Made by a program: the position numbers and the translations under genes. From NCBI RefSeq assembly GCF_000722635.1, contig NZ_JOKH01000005.1, forward strand, positions 391,646 to 455,645: a stretch of DNA of 64,000 nt, in the 5' to 3' direction. The stretch comes from Endozoicomonas numazuensis. Its GTDB lineage: Bacteria > Pseudomonadota > Gammaproteobacteria > Pseudomonadales > Endozoicomonadaceae. This document shows positions 29,807 to 39,011 of the stretch, in pieces (position 1 is the stretch's first letter; each line of letters starts with the position of its first letter). Under the pieces are notes generated by a model, which had not been told where the DNA came from, searched no databases, and saw only the letters and a list, made by a program, of their open reading frames with translations.

Positions 29807-31282
29807 ATGATGCAGCACGCACTAGCTCTCTTTCTTTTGATAAAAGCTGCCGTAAGCTGGACGAAAAGCATGAGCGGTAAATATCGCCCACCCCGGATGT
29901 TACAAGTGGCGAGGTTCCGATATGGCAGCATTTTTCAAATAAGTCGGTCATTATTGTTATGGCTGAGATCAAGCAACGTCTTGATTTCTTTAACTCGCCT
30001 AAATTTCAGAAAACGACTTTCTACGCAGAAAGGCGTTGGTCAATCTTTCTCATGGTTGTTGGCCAGCCTCTCAGGTTTTCTGATTCCCTCTCGCGTTTTT
30101 GCTGATTGGGAAGTCAATATGACGGAGGGAGTCACCGCCGTCAGCAAATCCATTTATGATCTCCACATGGCCATATTTATTATATGTGTCGTGATAGGGA
30201 TAGTTGTATTTGGTGTAATGTTTTACTCCATCTTGATGCACCGTAAATCAAGAGGAGTAAAGCCGCATCCATTTCATGAAAGCACGTTGGTTGAAATACT
30301 GTGGACGACCATCCCATTTTTAATTCTGGTGGGTATGGCTATTCCAGCAACAAAAACATTGATTGATATTTATGATACTGACGAAGCTGAAATTGATATC
30401 AAGATTACGGGCTATCAATGGAAGTGGCAGTATGAATATCTGGGTGAAGAAGTCTCCTTCTTTAGTAATCTGAAAACGCCTTCAGAACAGATTTATAACA
30501 TTCGCAGTAAAGATCCCAATTACCTTCTCGAAGTAGACGAACCTCTGGTATTACCTACTGGTAAAAAAGTCCGGTTCCTGGTCACGGCTGCAGATGTTAT
30601 TCACTCCTGGTGGGTTCCTGCATTTGCGGTAAAACGGGATGCTATTCCAGGCTTTATTAACGAAGCCTGGACCAAGATAGACCGCCCCGGGATTTATCGT
30701 GGTCAGTGTGCAGAACTTTGTGGAAAGGACCATGGCTTTATGCCAATTGTGGTCGATGTCAGAACACCTGAAGATTACGCAACATGGCTAAATGAGAAAA
30801 AGGAAGCGGCTGCCAAAGAGCGAGAGCTGACCAGTAAAGACTGGACGATGGCTGAACTGATGGAGCGAGGTAAAAAGACTTACGAAAGAGTCTGTGCGGC
30901 CTGTCATCAGGTGAATGGTGCTGGTATGCCTCCGATCTTCCCTGCCCTCAAAGGCTCGAAGATGGCCATCGAGAAAGATCAGATTAAAGCTCATATCGAT
31001 ATTGTGGTGAACGGTAAAAAAGGCACCGCCATGCAGGCCTTTGCTGCTCAGTTAAGTGAAGTGGATATAGCCGCTGTTATTACCTACGAAAGAAACGCGT
31101 GGGGTAATAATACCGGTGATCTGATTACACCCAAGCAGATACTGGAATACAAGCAAACTGGGCAGTACTTATCCAACGAAGAGCACAAGGCAGCAGACAC
31201 TGAAAGCTCAGGTAAGTCCCCAGTTGATAGTCAAACGACGGTTAACAAGCCGACATTAAACCCACATCAGGCTGGACTGTGA
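29807..31282 (+). CDS. coxB: Cytochrome c oxidase subunit II with fused cytochrome c domain
   Basis: Electron-entry subunit. The mature part begins near residue 100 (after SRVFA, DWEVNM). Two membrane helices (about 118-143 and 163-183) follow, then the CuA cupredoxin domain with IHSWW His and the ligand loop CAELCGKDHGFM near 304. A C-terminal cytochrome c domain has CAACH near 366 and a Met ligand further on, making this a caa3-like arrangement. The true start is uncertain: the frame opens at 29807, and the roughly 60-residue leader before the signal peptide is unlike the family, so a later start is likely. Confidence 0.9.
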   Translation: MMQHALALFLLIKAAVSWTKSMSGKYRPPRMLQVARFRYGSIFQISRSLLLWLRSSNVLISLTRLNFRKRLSTQKGVGQSFSWLLASLSGFLIPSRVFADWEVNMTEGVTAVSKSIYDLHMAIFIICVVIGIVVFGVMFYSILMHRKSRGVKPHPFHESTLVEILWTTIPFLILVGMAIPATKTLIDIYDTDEAEIDIKITGYQWKWQYEYLGEEVSFFSNLKTPSEQIYNIRSKDPNYLLEVDEPLVLPTGKKVRFLVTAADVIHSWWVPAFAVKRDAIPGFINEAWTKIDRPGIYRGQCAELCGKDHGFMPIVVDVRTPEDYATWLNEKKEAAAKERELTSKDWTMAELMERGKKTYERVCAACHQVNGAGMPPIFPALKGSKMAIEKDQIKAHIDIVVNGKKGTAMQAFAAQLSEVDIAAVITYERNAWGNNTGDLITPKQILEYKQTGQYLSNEEHKAADTESSGKSPVDSQTTVNKPTLNPHQAGL

Positions 31283-31293
31283 GGAATGCAACC

Positions 31294-32892
31294 ATGACTG
31301 CTGTGACAGACACGACTAACGGAAAATCAAACGAGCATCATGATCATCACGGTCCCGCCAAGGGACTGATGCGCTGGGTGCTGACTACGAACCATAAAGA
31401 TATAGGCACCATGTATCTCTGGTTCAGTTTTATTATGTTCCTGACCGGTGGTGCGATGGCGATGGTCATTCGGGCAGAACTGTTCCAGCCGGGTATGCAG
31501 ATTGTAGACCCCGGGTTTTTCAATCAGATGACGACCATGCATGGTCTCATTATGGTGTTCGGTGCGGTCATGCCTGCCTTTGTCGGGCTGGCCAACTGGA
31601 TGATTCCTTTGATGATTGGCGCGCCAGATATGGCTCTGCCAAGGATGAATAACTGGAGCTTCTGGATTCTGCCTTTTGCTGCAGTGATGCTGGTCAGCAC
31701 ACTGTTTATGGAAGGGGGCGGTCCTAACTTTGGTTGGACATTCTATGCGCCTCTATCCACCACGTATGCGCCACCGTCCACTACTTTCTTTATCTTTGCC
31801 ATCCATATGCTGGGGATCTCGTCAATCATGGGGGCGATTAATATTATCGCCACTATATTGAACCTGCGGGCTCCTGGCATGACCATGATGAAGATGCCTC
31901 TGTTCGTATGGACATGGCTGATTACAGCTTATTTGCTGATAGCGGTTATGCCAGTGTTGGCAGGCGCTGTAACCATGATGCTGATGGACATTCACTTTGG
32001 CACCAGCTTCTTTAATGCCGGTGGCGGCGGTGACCCCGTTCTGTTCCAACACATTTTCTGGTTCTTCGGGCATCCGGAAGTGTACATCATGATTCTGCCT
32101 TCCTTCGGGATCGTTTCAGCCATACTGCCGACATTTGCCAGAAAACCTCTGTTTGGTTACACCTCAATGGTGTATGCCACTGCAAGTATTGCATTTCTGT
32201 CGTTTATCGTATGGGCGCACCATATGTTTACTGTAGGTATTCCGCTGGTGGGCGAACTGTTCTTCATGTACGCCACCCTGCTGATTGCTGTGCCGACCGG
32301 TGTAAAAGTCTTTAACTGGGTCACTACGATGTTCAGGGGGGCTATGACCTTTGAAACGCCCATGCTGTTCAGTATTGCTTTTGTGGTGCTGTTTACGATT
32401 GGTGGTTTTTCAGGGTTGATGCTGGCTATTGCGCCTGCAGACTTCCAGTACCATGACACTTATTTTGTAGTTGCTCATTTCCACTATGTACTGGTACCCG
32501 GAGCGATATTTGCCATTTTTGCTGCGGTTTATTACTGGTTGCCCAAGTGGACAGGTCATATGTATGACGAGACGTTGGGCAAGACACACTTCTGGATGTC
32601 ATTTATTGGCATGAATCTGACCTTCTTCCCCATGCACTTTGTTGGGCTGGCAGGAATGCCTCGTCGTATTCCTGATTACGCTCTGCAGTTTGCGGACTTT
32701 AACATGATTGCCAGTATGGGCGGGTTTATGTTCGGAACCACCCAGTTGCTGTTCTTGTTTATCGTAATCAAGTGCATCAGAGGTGGGGAAAAAGCCAAAG
32801 ATGAAAGTTGGGAAGGCGCAGAAGGCCTGGAATGGAGTTTGCCCTCGCCAATGCCTTATCACACCTTCACTACACCACCGGATGTGAAGTAA
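31294..32892 (+). CDS. coxA: Cytochrome c oxidase subunit I
   Basis: Heme a/heme a3-CuB catalytic subunit with twelve membrane helices. Ligand motifs are intact: TTMHG (low-spin heme His), FFGHPEVYI (CuB His and cross-linked Tyr), WAHHMFTVG (two CuB His) and HDTYFVVAHFHYVL (heme ligands). ATG 31294 is preceded by GAGG at 9 nt; the GTG 15 bp upstream is less likely. A histidine-rich N-terminal stretch (HHDHHG) precedes the first helix. It is 11 bp after coxB. Confidence 0.96.
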   Translation: MTAVTDTTNGKSNEHHDHHGPAKGLMRWVLTTNHKDIGTMYLWFSFIMFLTGGAMAMVIRAELFQPGMQIVDPGFFNQMTTMHGLIMVFGAVMPAFVGLANWMIPLMIGAPDMALPRMNNWSFWILPFAAVMLVSTLFMEGGGPNFGWTFYAPLSTTYAPPSTTFFIFAIHMLGISSIMGAINIIATILNLRAPGMTMMKMPLFVWTWLITAYLLIAVMPVLAGAVTMMLMDIHFGTSFFNAGGGGDPVLFQHIFWFFGHPEVYIMILPSFGIVSAILPTFARKPLFGYTSMVYATASIAFLSFIVWAHHMFTVGIPLVGELFFMYATLLIAVPTGVKVFNWVTTMFRGAMTFETPMLFSIAFVVLFTIGGFSGLMLAIAPADFQYHDTYFVVAHFHYVLVPGAIFAIFAAVYYWLPKWTGHMYDETLGKTHFWMSFIGMNLTFFPMHFVGLAGMPRRIPDYALQFADFNMIASMGGFMFGTTQLLFLFIVIKCIRGGEKAKDESWEGAEGLEWSLPSPMPYHTFTTPPDVK

Positions 32893-33461
32893 TGAGTGAG
32901 AAGGATGACGGCCCGGTCGATCTGTCGCGCCGAACTGTACTCAAAACGGGTCTGGTAGCTGGCGGAATGTTTGGCTTCGGTTTTGCCATGGTCCCGATTT
33001 ACAACGTGTTTTGTAAGGTCACAGGACTCAACGGTAAAACCGACCCAAATCCTTACCAGTACGACGCAGAAACGGCTGAAGTGGATACCAGCCGAAAGAT
33101 TAAAGTGCAGTTTGTGGCTACAAAAAATGCAGGGATGAGTTGGGACTTTAAGCCCAATGTTACGGAAGTGACAGTGCATCCTGGTCAGGTGGGGCAATTG
33201 GAGTTTTTTGCTCGCAACCCCACCGGAGAACGAATGATTGGTCAGGCCATCCCCAGCGTCTCGCCCTTTCAGGCCACTAACTATTTGCACAAAGTGGAAT
33301 GTTTCTGCTTCACCACCCAGACTTTGGAAGCAGGTCAAGAAAAAATCATGCCGCTGAGAATTATTGTGGATCAGGCATTACCCCGGCATATCACCAAACT
33401 GACACTGTCGTACACCCTGTTTGACGTGACGACAATGGGAGAGAGGACATTGCCGTCCTGA
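32892..33461 (+). CDS. ctaG: Cytochrome c oxidase assembly protein CtaG/Cox11
   Basis: Copper chaperone that delivers CuB to subunit I. It has one N-terminal membrane anchor (about 15-35: TVLKTGLVAGGMFGFGFAMV) and a periplasmic beta domain with the copper-binding CFCFTTQ motif near residue 138. Length 189. The ATG overlaps the coxA stop (TAATG), so translation is coupled with its client. Confidence 0.95.
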   Translation: MSEKDDGPVDLSRRTVLKTGLVAGGMFGFGFAMVPIYNVFCKVTGLNGKTDPNPYQYDAETAEVDTSRKIKVQFVATKNAGMSWDFKPNVTEVTVHPGQVGQLEFFARNPTGERMIGQAIPSVSPFQATNYLHKVECFCFTTQTLEAGQEKIMPLRIIVDQALPRHITKLTLSYTLFDVTTMGERTLPS

Positions 33462-33471
33462 GGAGATTCTG

Positions 33472-34368
33472 ATGGCTCAAGAAGGTGAAGGTACCTATTA
33501 TGTTCCGGCTCAGAGTAAGTGGCCGATCATTGCTTCGATAGGCCTTTTTACCATGCTGTTGGGTGCAGGCATGATGATGAATGACATGTCTGCCGGGGTA
33601 AAAGACTCGTTTGCTCATTATGTGTTTTTCGGTGGCTCCCTGATCATGGCCTATATGCTGTTTGGCTGGTTCAGTAATGTCATTGAGGAGTCTCAAAAGG
33701 GGCTCTACAGTGCTCAGATGGACCGTAGCTTCCGTTGGGGGATGGGGTGGTTCATCTTTTCGGAGGTCATGTTCTTTGCAGCATTCTTCGGAACGTTGTT
33801 CTATGTCCGTTATTTTGCTGTGCCCTGGCTCGCTGGTGAGGGTGACGGTGCTTCAACTCACGAACATCTCTGGCCTGAATTTGAAGCAGCCTGGCCACTG
33901 ATGTCCAACCCGGATAATGAAACCTTCCCGGGTGCCAAGGCATTGATTGACCCATTTCATTTACCTCTAATCAACACACTGTTGCTGGTCGCATCCAGTA
34001 TTACTCTGACCATTGCTCATCATGCGCTCAGAAAGGCTGAGAGAACCAAAGTTAAAATTTGGATGATCCTCACCCTGATTTTGGGCTTTGCGTTTCTCTA
34101 CTTTCAATTTGAAGAGTATGCCGAAGCCTATAACGAACTTGGACTCACTCTGAGTGCGGGTATCTATGGCTCAACGTTCTTTATACTGACCGGTTTTCAC
34201 GGAGCTCATGTCACCCTTGGGGCGACCATGTTGTTGATTATGCTGGTGCGTATTTATAAAGGGCATTTTGAGCCGGAGAATCACTTTGCTTTTGAGGCAT
34301 CCAGTTGGTATTGGCACTTTGTGGATGTGGTCTGGATTGGTCTGTTTATTTTTGTCTATTTGATATGA
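33472..34368 (+). CDS. coxC: Cytochrome c oxidase subunit III
   Basis: Seven-helix subunit III, 298 residues. Seen: SEVMFFAAFFGTLFY near residue 100, FHLPLINTLLLVASS near 160 and the conserved FHGAHVTLGATML and WYWHFVDVVWIGLF at the C-terminus. It lies 10 bp after ctaG with a Shine-Dalgarno (GAGGAG). Confidence 0.96.
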   Translation: MAQEGEGTYYVPAQSKWPIIASIGLFTMLLGAGMMMNDMSAGVKDSFAHYVFFGGSLIMAYMLFGWFSNVIEESQKGLYSAQMDRSFRWGMGWFIFSEVMFFAAFFGTLFYVRYFAVPWLAGEGDGASTHEHLWPEFEAAWPLMSNPDNETFPGAKALIDPFHLPLINTLLLVASSITLTIAHHALRKAERTKVKIWMILTLILGFAFLYFQFEEYAEAYNELGLTLSAGIYGSTFFILTGFHGAHVTLGATMLLIMLVRIYKGHFEPENHFAFEASSWYWHFVDVVWIGLFIFVYLI

Positions 34369-34417
34369 AAAGTGTCCGTCACTTCCAGGTGGAAGTGGCG
34401 GGAACCGATATCAAAGT

Positions 34418-34633
34418 TTAGCGATACAGCCAGGGAGCATTACTGTGGATGTCTCCAAATAGCCAGGCCGCCACAATGATTAGCATGATCAAAGCGGTCA
34501 AGCCAACCCGGGCGGTGAGGGAGTTAGCCAGTTTGGAAGAACTGCCCTCGCCTTTCAGTAAAAAATACAGACCTCTGCCCAGGCAGAACAGCACTGCTAG
34601 AAAAAGAAGAACAATAATAATTTTTAACCACAT
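34418..34633 (-). CDS. Twin-transmembrane DUF2909 protein
   Basis: 71-residue protein with two membrane helices (about 2-20 and 45-65) separated by a short Ser/Lys loop. The ATG at 34633 has a good Shine-Dalgarno (GGGAG, 8 nt). A DUF2909 gene on the opposite strand at exactly this place, between coxC and the SURF1 gene, is the Pseudomonas arrangement. Function unknown, probably linked to the oxidase. Confidence 0.8.
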   Translation of the reverse strand: MWLKIIIVLLFLAVLFCLGRGLYFLLKGEGSSSKLANSLTARVGLTALIMLIIVAAWLFGDIHSNAPWLYR

Positions 34634-34693
34634 ATAAAGCTCCCTGCTGATCGTTTTAGACCAGAATAACAGTGGAGTTTGGTAGAGCACCAG

Positions 34694-35455
34694 ATGTTGA
34701 AGTATAGCCAGTTTAGTTATCGACCCTTTATGCGCTATCGCGTTAAGTTGTCGCTGTTGGTGGTGCTGCTTTTACCTCTTTTAATCAAACTGGGGTTCTG
34801 GCAGTTGTCCCGATATCAGGAGAAGCTTGAGCTTGAGCAGACCCTGTCTGAGCGACAAACCATGTCGGCACTCGGCCTGACCGATGTCAGTCGTTACGCT
34901 GATTCCATGTATCTTCCAGTAAGTATCCGTGGTCGTTTTTTTTCCACTCGTGCTTTTTTCCTTGATAACCAGGTCCATGAAGGTCGGGCTGGTTATGACC
35001 TGATTATGCCTTTCAAGACAGATGACAACCGGTGGCTTCTGATTAACAGAGGCTGGATGCCTGCTGAAGGTAGAGAAAAACTGCCAGATATATTGACCCC
35101 AGAAGGGGAAATCGAGTTAACAGGAAAGCTGTATCGCTTATTGGGGACACCTTTCATGCTAGGAGAGGATGTCTGGAAAAAAGATTGGCCCAAGCGTATC
35201 CAGGCCATCAACTTTGAACGAATGGGGAAAGCGGTGGAACAGTCCCTTCCCTTCTACATCCTGAGACTGGCAGAGCATCAGCCTGGGGCTTATCAGGTTC
35301 GTCCTCTGGCGATGAAAACAACCTCTCAGAAGCATCTTGGTTACGCTATTCAATGGTTTTTAATGGCGCTGGTGTTGCTTGGACTCTATCTCTGGCAGAT
35401 GAGATCTCACAGAGAGCCGGAACCGATATCAGCGACAGGCAGAGGAGAAAAATAA
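34694..35455 (+). CDS. SURF1 family oxidase assembly protein
   Basis: Membrane protein aiding heme a insertion in aa3 oxidase. It has two membrane helices, near the N-terminus (about 18-38) and the C-terminus (about 218-238), with the SURF1 periplasmic domain between. Motifs: GFWQLSRYQEK, FFLDNQVHEGRAGYDLIMPF, WLLINRGWMP and HLGYAIQWFLMA. Start ATG 34694 chosen over the upstream TTG. The stop is immediately followed by the next gene. Confidence 0.9.
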   Translation: MLKYSQFSYRPFMRYRVKLSLLVVLLLPLLIKLGFWQLSRYQEKLELEQTLSERQTMSALGLTDVSRYADSMYLPVSIRGRFFSTRAFFLDNQVHEGRAGYDLIMPFKTDDNRWLLINRGWMPAEGREKLPDILTPEGEIELTGKLYRLLGTPFMLGEDVWKKDWPKRIQAINFERMGKAVEQSLPFYILRLAEHQPGAYQVRPLAMKTTSQKHLGYAIQWFLMALVLLGLYLWQMRSHREPEPISATGRGEK

Positions 35456-36085
35456 ATGGGACAGGACATTGCCACTCAGACGGCAAATAAAAACGCCAGC
35501 CATGATAAAAGAAACAAAGGTCGCTGGCAGCTGACTCTGGTTATCCTCATGCCTGCATTGGCTATGGGACTGGCCTGGTATTTTTATTTTTTTGGCGCAC
35601 AGTTTGTACCGGATGGGCGCACCAATAAAGGTGAGTTACTTCTACCGCCTGTCAGCTTTGAAAGCATGGCCCTTGAGAAAAATAAGGCGTTGTTTGATCT
35701 GAAAGCACTGGAGGGGCGTTGGGGAATTTTAGTGTTTGGCAGTGAGTCCTGCTCTGATCAGGCTTGTAAGGATGCTCTTTATCAAACCCGGCAAGCTCAT
35801 CTTGCATTGGGTCGCGAGAGTGATCGGGTTATACGACTCTTTATCACGCCCTCATCAAACCCTGAGTTGAACCAGAGCGTCTTGAGTGAACACCCTGATT
35901 TAATCTGGTTAGGCAGTACAAAAGAGTCGGTGTTAAAAGCATTAGACAACAAAGAGTGGCCTGCTAATGGTTTTTATATCGTCGATCCCCTGGGCAACAT
36001 CATGATGAAGTATCAGCCAGGGCAGTACGGTGGGGACTTATTAAAGGATTTAAGGAAGTTATTAAAAGTTTCCAATATCGGCTGA
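35456..36085 (+). CDS. Membrane-anchored thioredoxin-like protein of the cox cluster
   Basis: 209 residues: one N-terminal membrane helix (about 25-47) then a periplasmic domain resembling a thioredoxin fold (WGILVFGSESCSDQACKDALYQTRQ near 90, ending with FYIVDPLGNIMMKY). The CxxxxC spacing differs from the CxxxC of Sco proteins. Homologues occupy the same slot in Pseudomonas cox clusters (PA0111 type). Probable role in oxidase or copper maturation, inferred from position. Confidence 0.8.
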   Translation: MGQDIATQTANKNASHDKRNKGRWQLTLVILMPALAMGLAWYFYFFGAQFVPDGRTNKGELLLPPVSFESMALEKNKALFDLKALEGRWGILVFGSESCSDQACKDALYQTRQAHLALGRESDRVIRLFITPSSNPELNQSVLSEHPDLIWLGSTKESVLKALDNKEWPANGFYIVDPLGNIMMKYQPGQYGGDLLKDLRKLLKVSNIG

Positions 36086-36118
36086 TATTGAATCGCTTGA
36101 CCTTGAAAGGTGTGTTCT

Positions 36119-37210
36119 ATGACAACTGCATCGATAACAAAAAAAATAAGCCGCACGAAGGAACAAAGAGCGGGATTTTATCTCTCCCTGTTTGCAACTT
36201 TACTGGCCGCAGTCGTTGTCGGATTGGGCGCTTATACAAGACTGGTGCATGCAGGGCTGGGTTGCCCTGACTGGCCTGGTTGCTATGGTTTTCTGACGGT
36301 GCCTGAAACGGCTCAGGAAATTGCCGTGGCCGAAACGCTCTTTCCCAATGCCCCCGTGGAAGTAGATAAAGGCTGGGCTGAAATGGTGCATCGTTACGTA
36401 GCAGGATCTTTGTTGATACTGGTATTGATGATCGCCATTCAAGCTTTTCGCAACAGAAAAGAGCCTGGGCAACCGGTGAAACTGCCTCTGTTCATTTTGG
36501 GGCTGATTATCCTACAGGCTGCCTTTGGGATGTGGACTGTGACATTAAAGCTCTGGCCTCAGATTGTGACGGCTCATCTTCTGGGAGGCTTTGCTACGTT
36601 CAGTTTACTGTTTTTACTGACCCTTCGTTTATCAGGATTGAACTGGACAACATTATCCCCCTCTAAACAGAAAGACCGATTGCAAAGGTTAGCCGTTGCC
36701 GGGCTGTTGGTGGTGATTTTGCAAATTACTCTGGGAGGCTGGATCAGTTCCAACTATGCCGCATTAGCTTGTCCTGACTTTCCTATGTGTCAGGGGCAAT
36801 GGCTGCCTGCTGCAGACTTTGCTGACGGCTTGAATTTCAGCCAGTCCATTGGCCCGAATTATCTGGGTGGAAAAATGGACTCTGAAGCCCGGACTGCTAT
36901 ACATCTTTTACACAGATTAGGGGCACTGGTCACCACGTTGCTGCTACTGATTTTATTTTTTCAGGTGCTTCGATATGGAAAGACTCAGTCGTCTAATAGT
37001 CAAAGCAGTTTGAGAATGCTTGCTACCGTGATGCTGCTGGCTCTGTTGGTTCAAGTCACTTTGGGTATCAGTAATATTCTGGGCAGTCTTCCACTTTCGG
37101 TGGCCGTAGCCCATAACCTGGGAGGAGCTGTTTTGCTGTTGACGCTGGTCGCTCTCAATTTCCGTCTGGCCAGGCACTTATCTGAAGGATTCAGTGAGGT
37201 TCAAACATGA
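36119..37210 (+). CDS. ctaA: Heme A synthase
   Basis: CtaA/Cox15 oxidises heme O to heme A. Eight membrane helices with the family motifs [21 protein letters not shown] near residue 35, [11 protein letters not shown] near 80, AHLLGGF near 150, [12 protein letters not shown] near 217 and HLLHRLGAL near 260, giving the paired His ligands and conserved cysteines. I used ATG 36119 (AAAGG 8 nt before). It overlaps ctaB by 4 bp. Confidence 0.95.
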   Translation: MTTASITKKISRTKEQRAGFYLSLFATLLAAVVVGLGAYTRLVHAGLGCPDWPGCYGFLTVPETAQEIAVAETLFPNAPVEVDKGWAEMVHRYVAGSLLILVLMIAIQAFRNRKEPGQPVKLPLFILGLIILQAAFGMWTVTLKLWPQIVTAHLLGGFATFSLLFLLTLRLSGLNWTTLSPSKQKDRLQRLAVAGLLVVILQITLGGWISSNYAALACPDFPMCQGQWLPAADFADGLNFSQSIGPNYLGGKMDSEARTAIHLLHRLGALVTTLLLLILFFQVLRYGKTQSSNSQSSLRMLATVMLLALLVQVTLGISNILGSLPLSVAVAHNLGGAVLLLTLVALNFRLARHLSEGFSEVQT

Positions 37211-38118
37211 GTAAGACTTTTCAAAATAATGGCTCCATACAGGAAACGGCCCACTGGCGTGACTATCTTGAGCTGACCAAGCCCAGGGTTGTCGCCCTGA
37301 TGGTTCTGACCGTTGTTATCGGCATGTGCCTGGCAACGCCGGGTATGGTGCCGCTGGACATTTTGATCTTCGGCAATCTGGGGGTCGCCCTCTCTGCTGC
37401 CTCTGCCGCAGTGATTAATCATGTAGTAGATCGACAGATTGATACCGTTATGGCCAGAACCCATAAAAGGCCTGTAGCTACGGGACGTGTGGAGCCTCTA
37501 CAAGCGTTATTGTTTGCGTTGGCACTGGGTGTGTCAGGCATGGGTATTCTGGTTTTTCTGGTAAACCCTTTAACCGCCTGGCTGACTCTGGCCTCTCTGA
37601 TTGGCTATGCAGTGATTTATACCTTGATCCTGAAGCGAGCGACTCCTCAAAATATTGTGATTGGTGGTATTGCAGGTGCCTCCCCTCCCCTGTTGGGATG
37701 GACGGCAGTGACCGGACACTTTGAAGGGCACGCCTTGCTTCTGGTTCTGATTATTTTTGCCTGGACGCCTCCCCATTTTTGGGCTTTGGCCATCCATCGC
37801 AAGGATGAATATGCCAAGGCTGATATTCCCATGTTGCCCGTTACTCACGGAGAGGCTTACACCAAGCTGCATATTCTGCTTTATACCGTAATCATGATCA
37901 TAGCCAGCGTGCTACCGTTCCTGACGGGCATGAGTGGCATTATTTATCTGGCGGGTGCGCTTATTCTCGGAGGACGGTTTTTGTATTGGGCCATCGCTCT
38001 CCTGCGTGAAAGCAGGCCACATGCCGCCATTAAGACATTCAGGTATTCAATTACCTATTTGATGTTGCTCTTTGTTGTGCTGCTGGTGGATCATTATGCG
38101 TTCTATTTGTGGCTTTAA
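37207..38118 (+). CDS. ctaB: Protoheme IX farnesyltransferase (heme O synthase)
   Basis: UbiA-superfamily prenyltransferase that farnesylates heme B to heme O, the substrate of CtaA. The polyprenyl-diphosphate motif [20 protein letters not shown] spans about residues 63-82, and the second motif is around [19 protein letters not shown] near 198. About eight membrane helices. Length 303. Translationally coupled to ctaA. Confidence 0.96.
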   Translation: MSKTFQNNGSIQETAHWRDYLELTKPRVVALMVLTVVIGMCLATPGMVPLDILIFGNLGVALSAASAAVINHVVDRQIDTVMARTHKRPVATGRVEPLQALLFALALGVSGMGILVFLVNPLTAWLTLASLIGYAVIYTLILKRATPQNIVIGGIAGASPPLLGWTAVTGHFEGHALLLVLIIFAWTPPHFWALAIHRKDEYAKADIPMLPVTHGEAYTKLHILLYTVIMIIASVLPFLTGMSGIIYLAGALILGGRFLYWAIALLRESRPHAAIKTFRYSITYLMLLFVVLLVDHYAFYLWL

Positions 38119-38169
38119 CGAATTTAGAGTACTGACCATTTAGGAGCGTAAGGCTCCAGAGGATTTTTC

Positions 38170-38832
38170 ATGTCATCCAGGATGAGAGGCAGTGTGAACA
38201 AAACAGTATTGATTCTGGTGGCCGTTATCGCGGCCGTCGTTGGACTGACATTCCACAAATATATGAATAAGCCCTCGCTGACTCTGGAACAGTTGCAGCA
38301 GATGGGAACCGTTGTTTTCGACAAGCCCCGCTCCTTTGAATTAAAAGGGATGGTGGATAACAAAGGACAACCCTTCACCAAGGCAAATCTTGAAGGGAAA
38401 TGGTCTCTGGTGTACTTCGGGTATACCTTTTGCCCCGATATTTGCCCGACTACGTTGGGTCAATTGAATCAGATGGATAAGCTGCTGAAGAAAGATAATC
38501 CAGAAATGGCAGAGAAAATGAACTATCTCATGGTGACGGTTGATCCGCGCAGGGATACGGTAGAAAAACTCAACGGCTATGTTCCCCATTTTAATCCTGA
38601 CTTTGTCGGTGTGACCGGTAATCAAAAAGATATCCATAACCTGACAGTTCAATTGAACATTCCCTATACGCCAGTCACTGACCCAGAGGATGAATATTAT
38701 CTTGTGGATCATGGGGCGAATCTTGCGATTATCAATCCAAGAGGGGATTACCATGGCTTTATTCGCCCACCTTTGGACTCTGACAAGCTGGCACGAGTAA
38801 TGGTGGCTGTAGATGAGCTGTATCAGGACTAA
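38170..38832 (+). CDS. SCO1/SenC copper chaperone
   Basis: Inner-membrane-anchored thioredoxin-like protein delivering copper to CuA of CoxB. An N-terminal helix (about 11-30) is followed by the Sco domain with FGYTFCPDICPTTL (the CxxxC copper site, near 90), VDPRRDT near 130 and the metal-binding His in YLVDHGAN near 180. Length 220. Last gene of the oxidase cluster. Confidence 0.94.
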   Translation: MSSRMRGSVNKTVLILVAVIAAVVGLTFHKYMNKPSLTLEQLQQMGTVVFDKPRSFELKGMVDNKGQPFTKANLEGKWSLVYFGYTFCPDICPTTLGQLNQMDKLLKKDNPEMAEKMNYLMVTVDPRRDTVEKLNGYVPHFNPDFVGVTGNQKDIHNLTVQLNIPYTPVTDPEDEYYLVDHGANLAIINPRGDYHGFIRPPLDSDKLARVMVAVDELYQD

Positions 38833-38853
38833 ATAGGGCCTATTGAAAGTCTT

Positions 38854-38878
38854 TTGCTGCCTGGCTTTCAAGCAGCAA
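38854..38878 (+). terminator. Stem-loop after the sco gene
   Basis: TTGCTGC/GCAGCAA, 7-bp perfect stem with an 11-nt loop, 22 bp after the stop, followed by GGCCTTTCC. A probable 3' end of the cox transcript; the T-tract is weak. Confidence 0.45.
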
Positions 38879-39011
38879 GGCCTTTCCACTATCGTGCGTT
38901 ATTATCCCTGATCTGGATGTTATAAACCCTTTTCTGAACAGAGAGTTCATAAGTCATTCATAAAAGAGCCTTGATACTCTGTAGCCGTTAAAACTAACGT
39001 ACAGAATTTCC

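Noticed and set aside
31279-31293. GTG start for coxA
   Set aside because: ATG 31294 has GAGG at the proper distance and matches the family N-terminus better.
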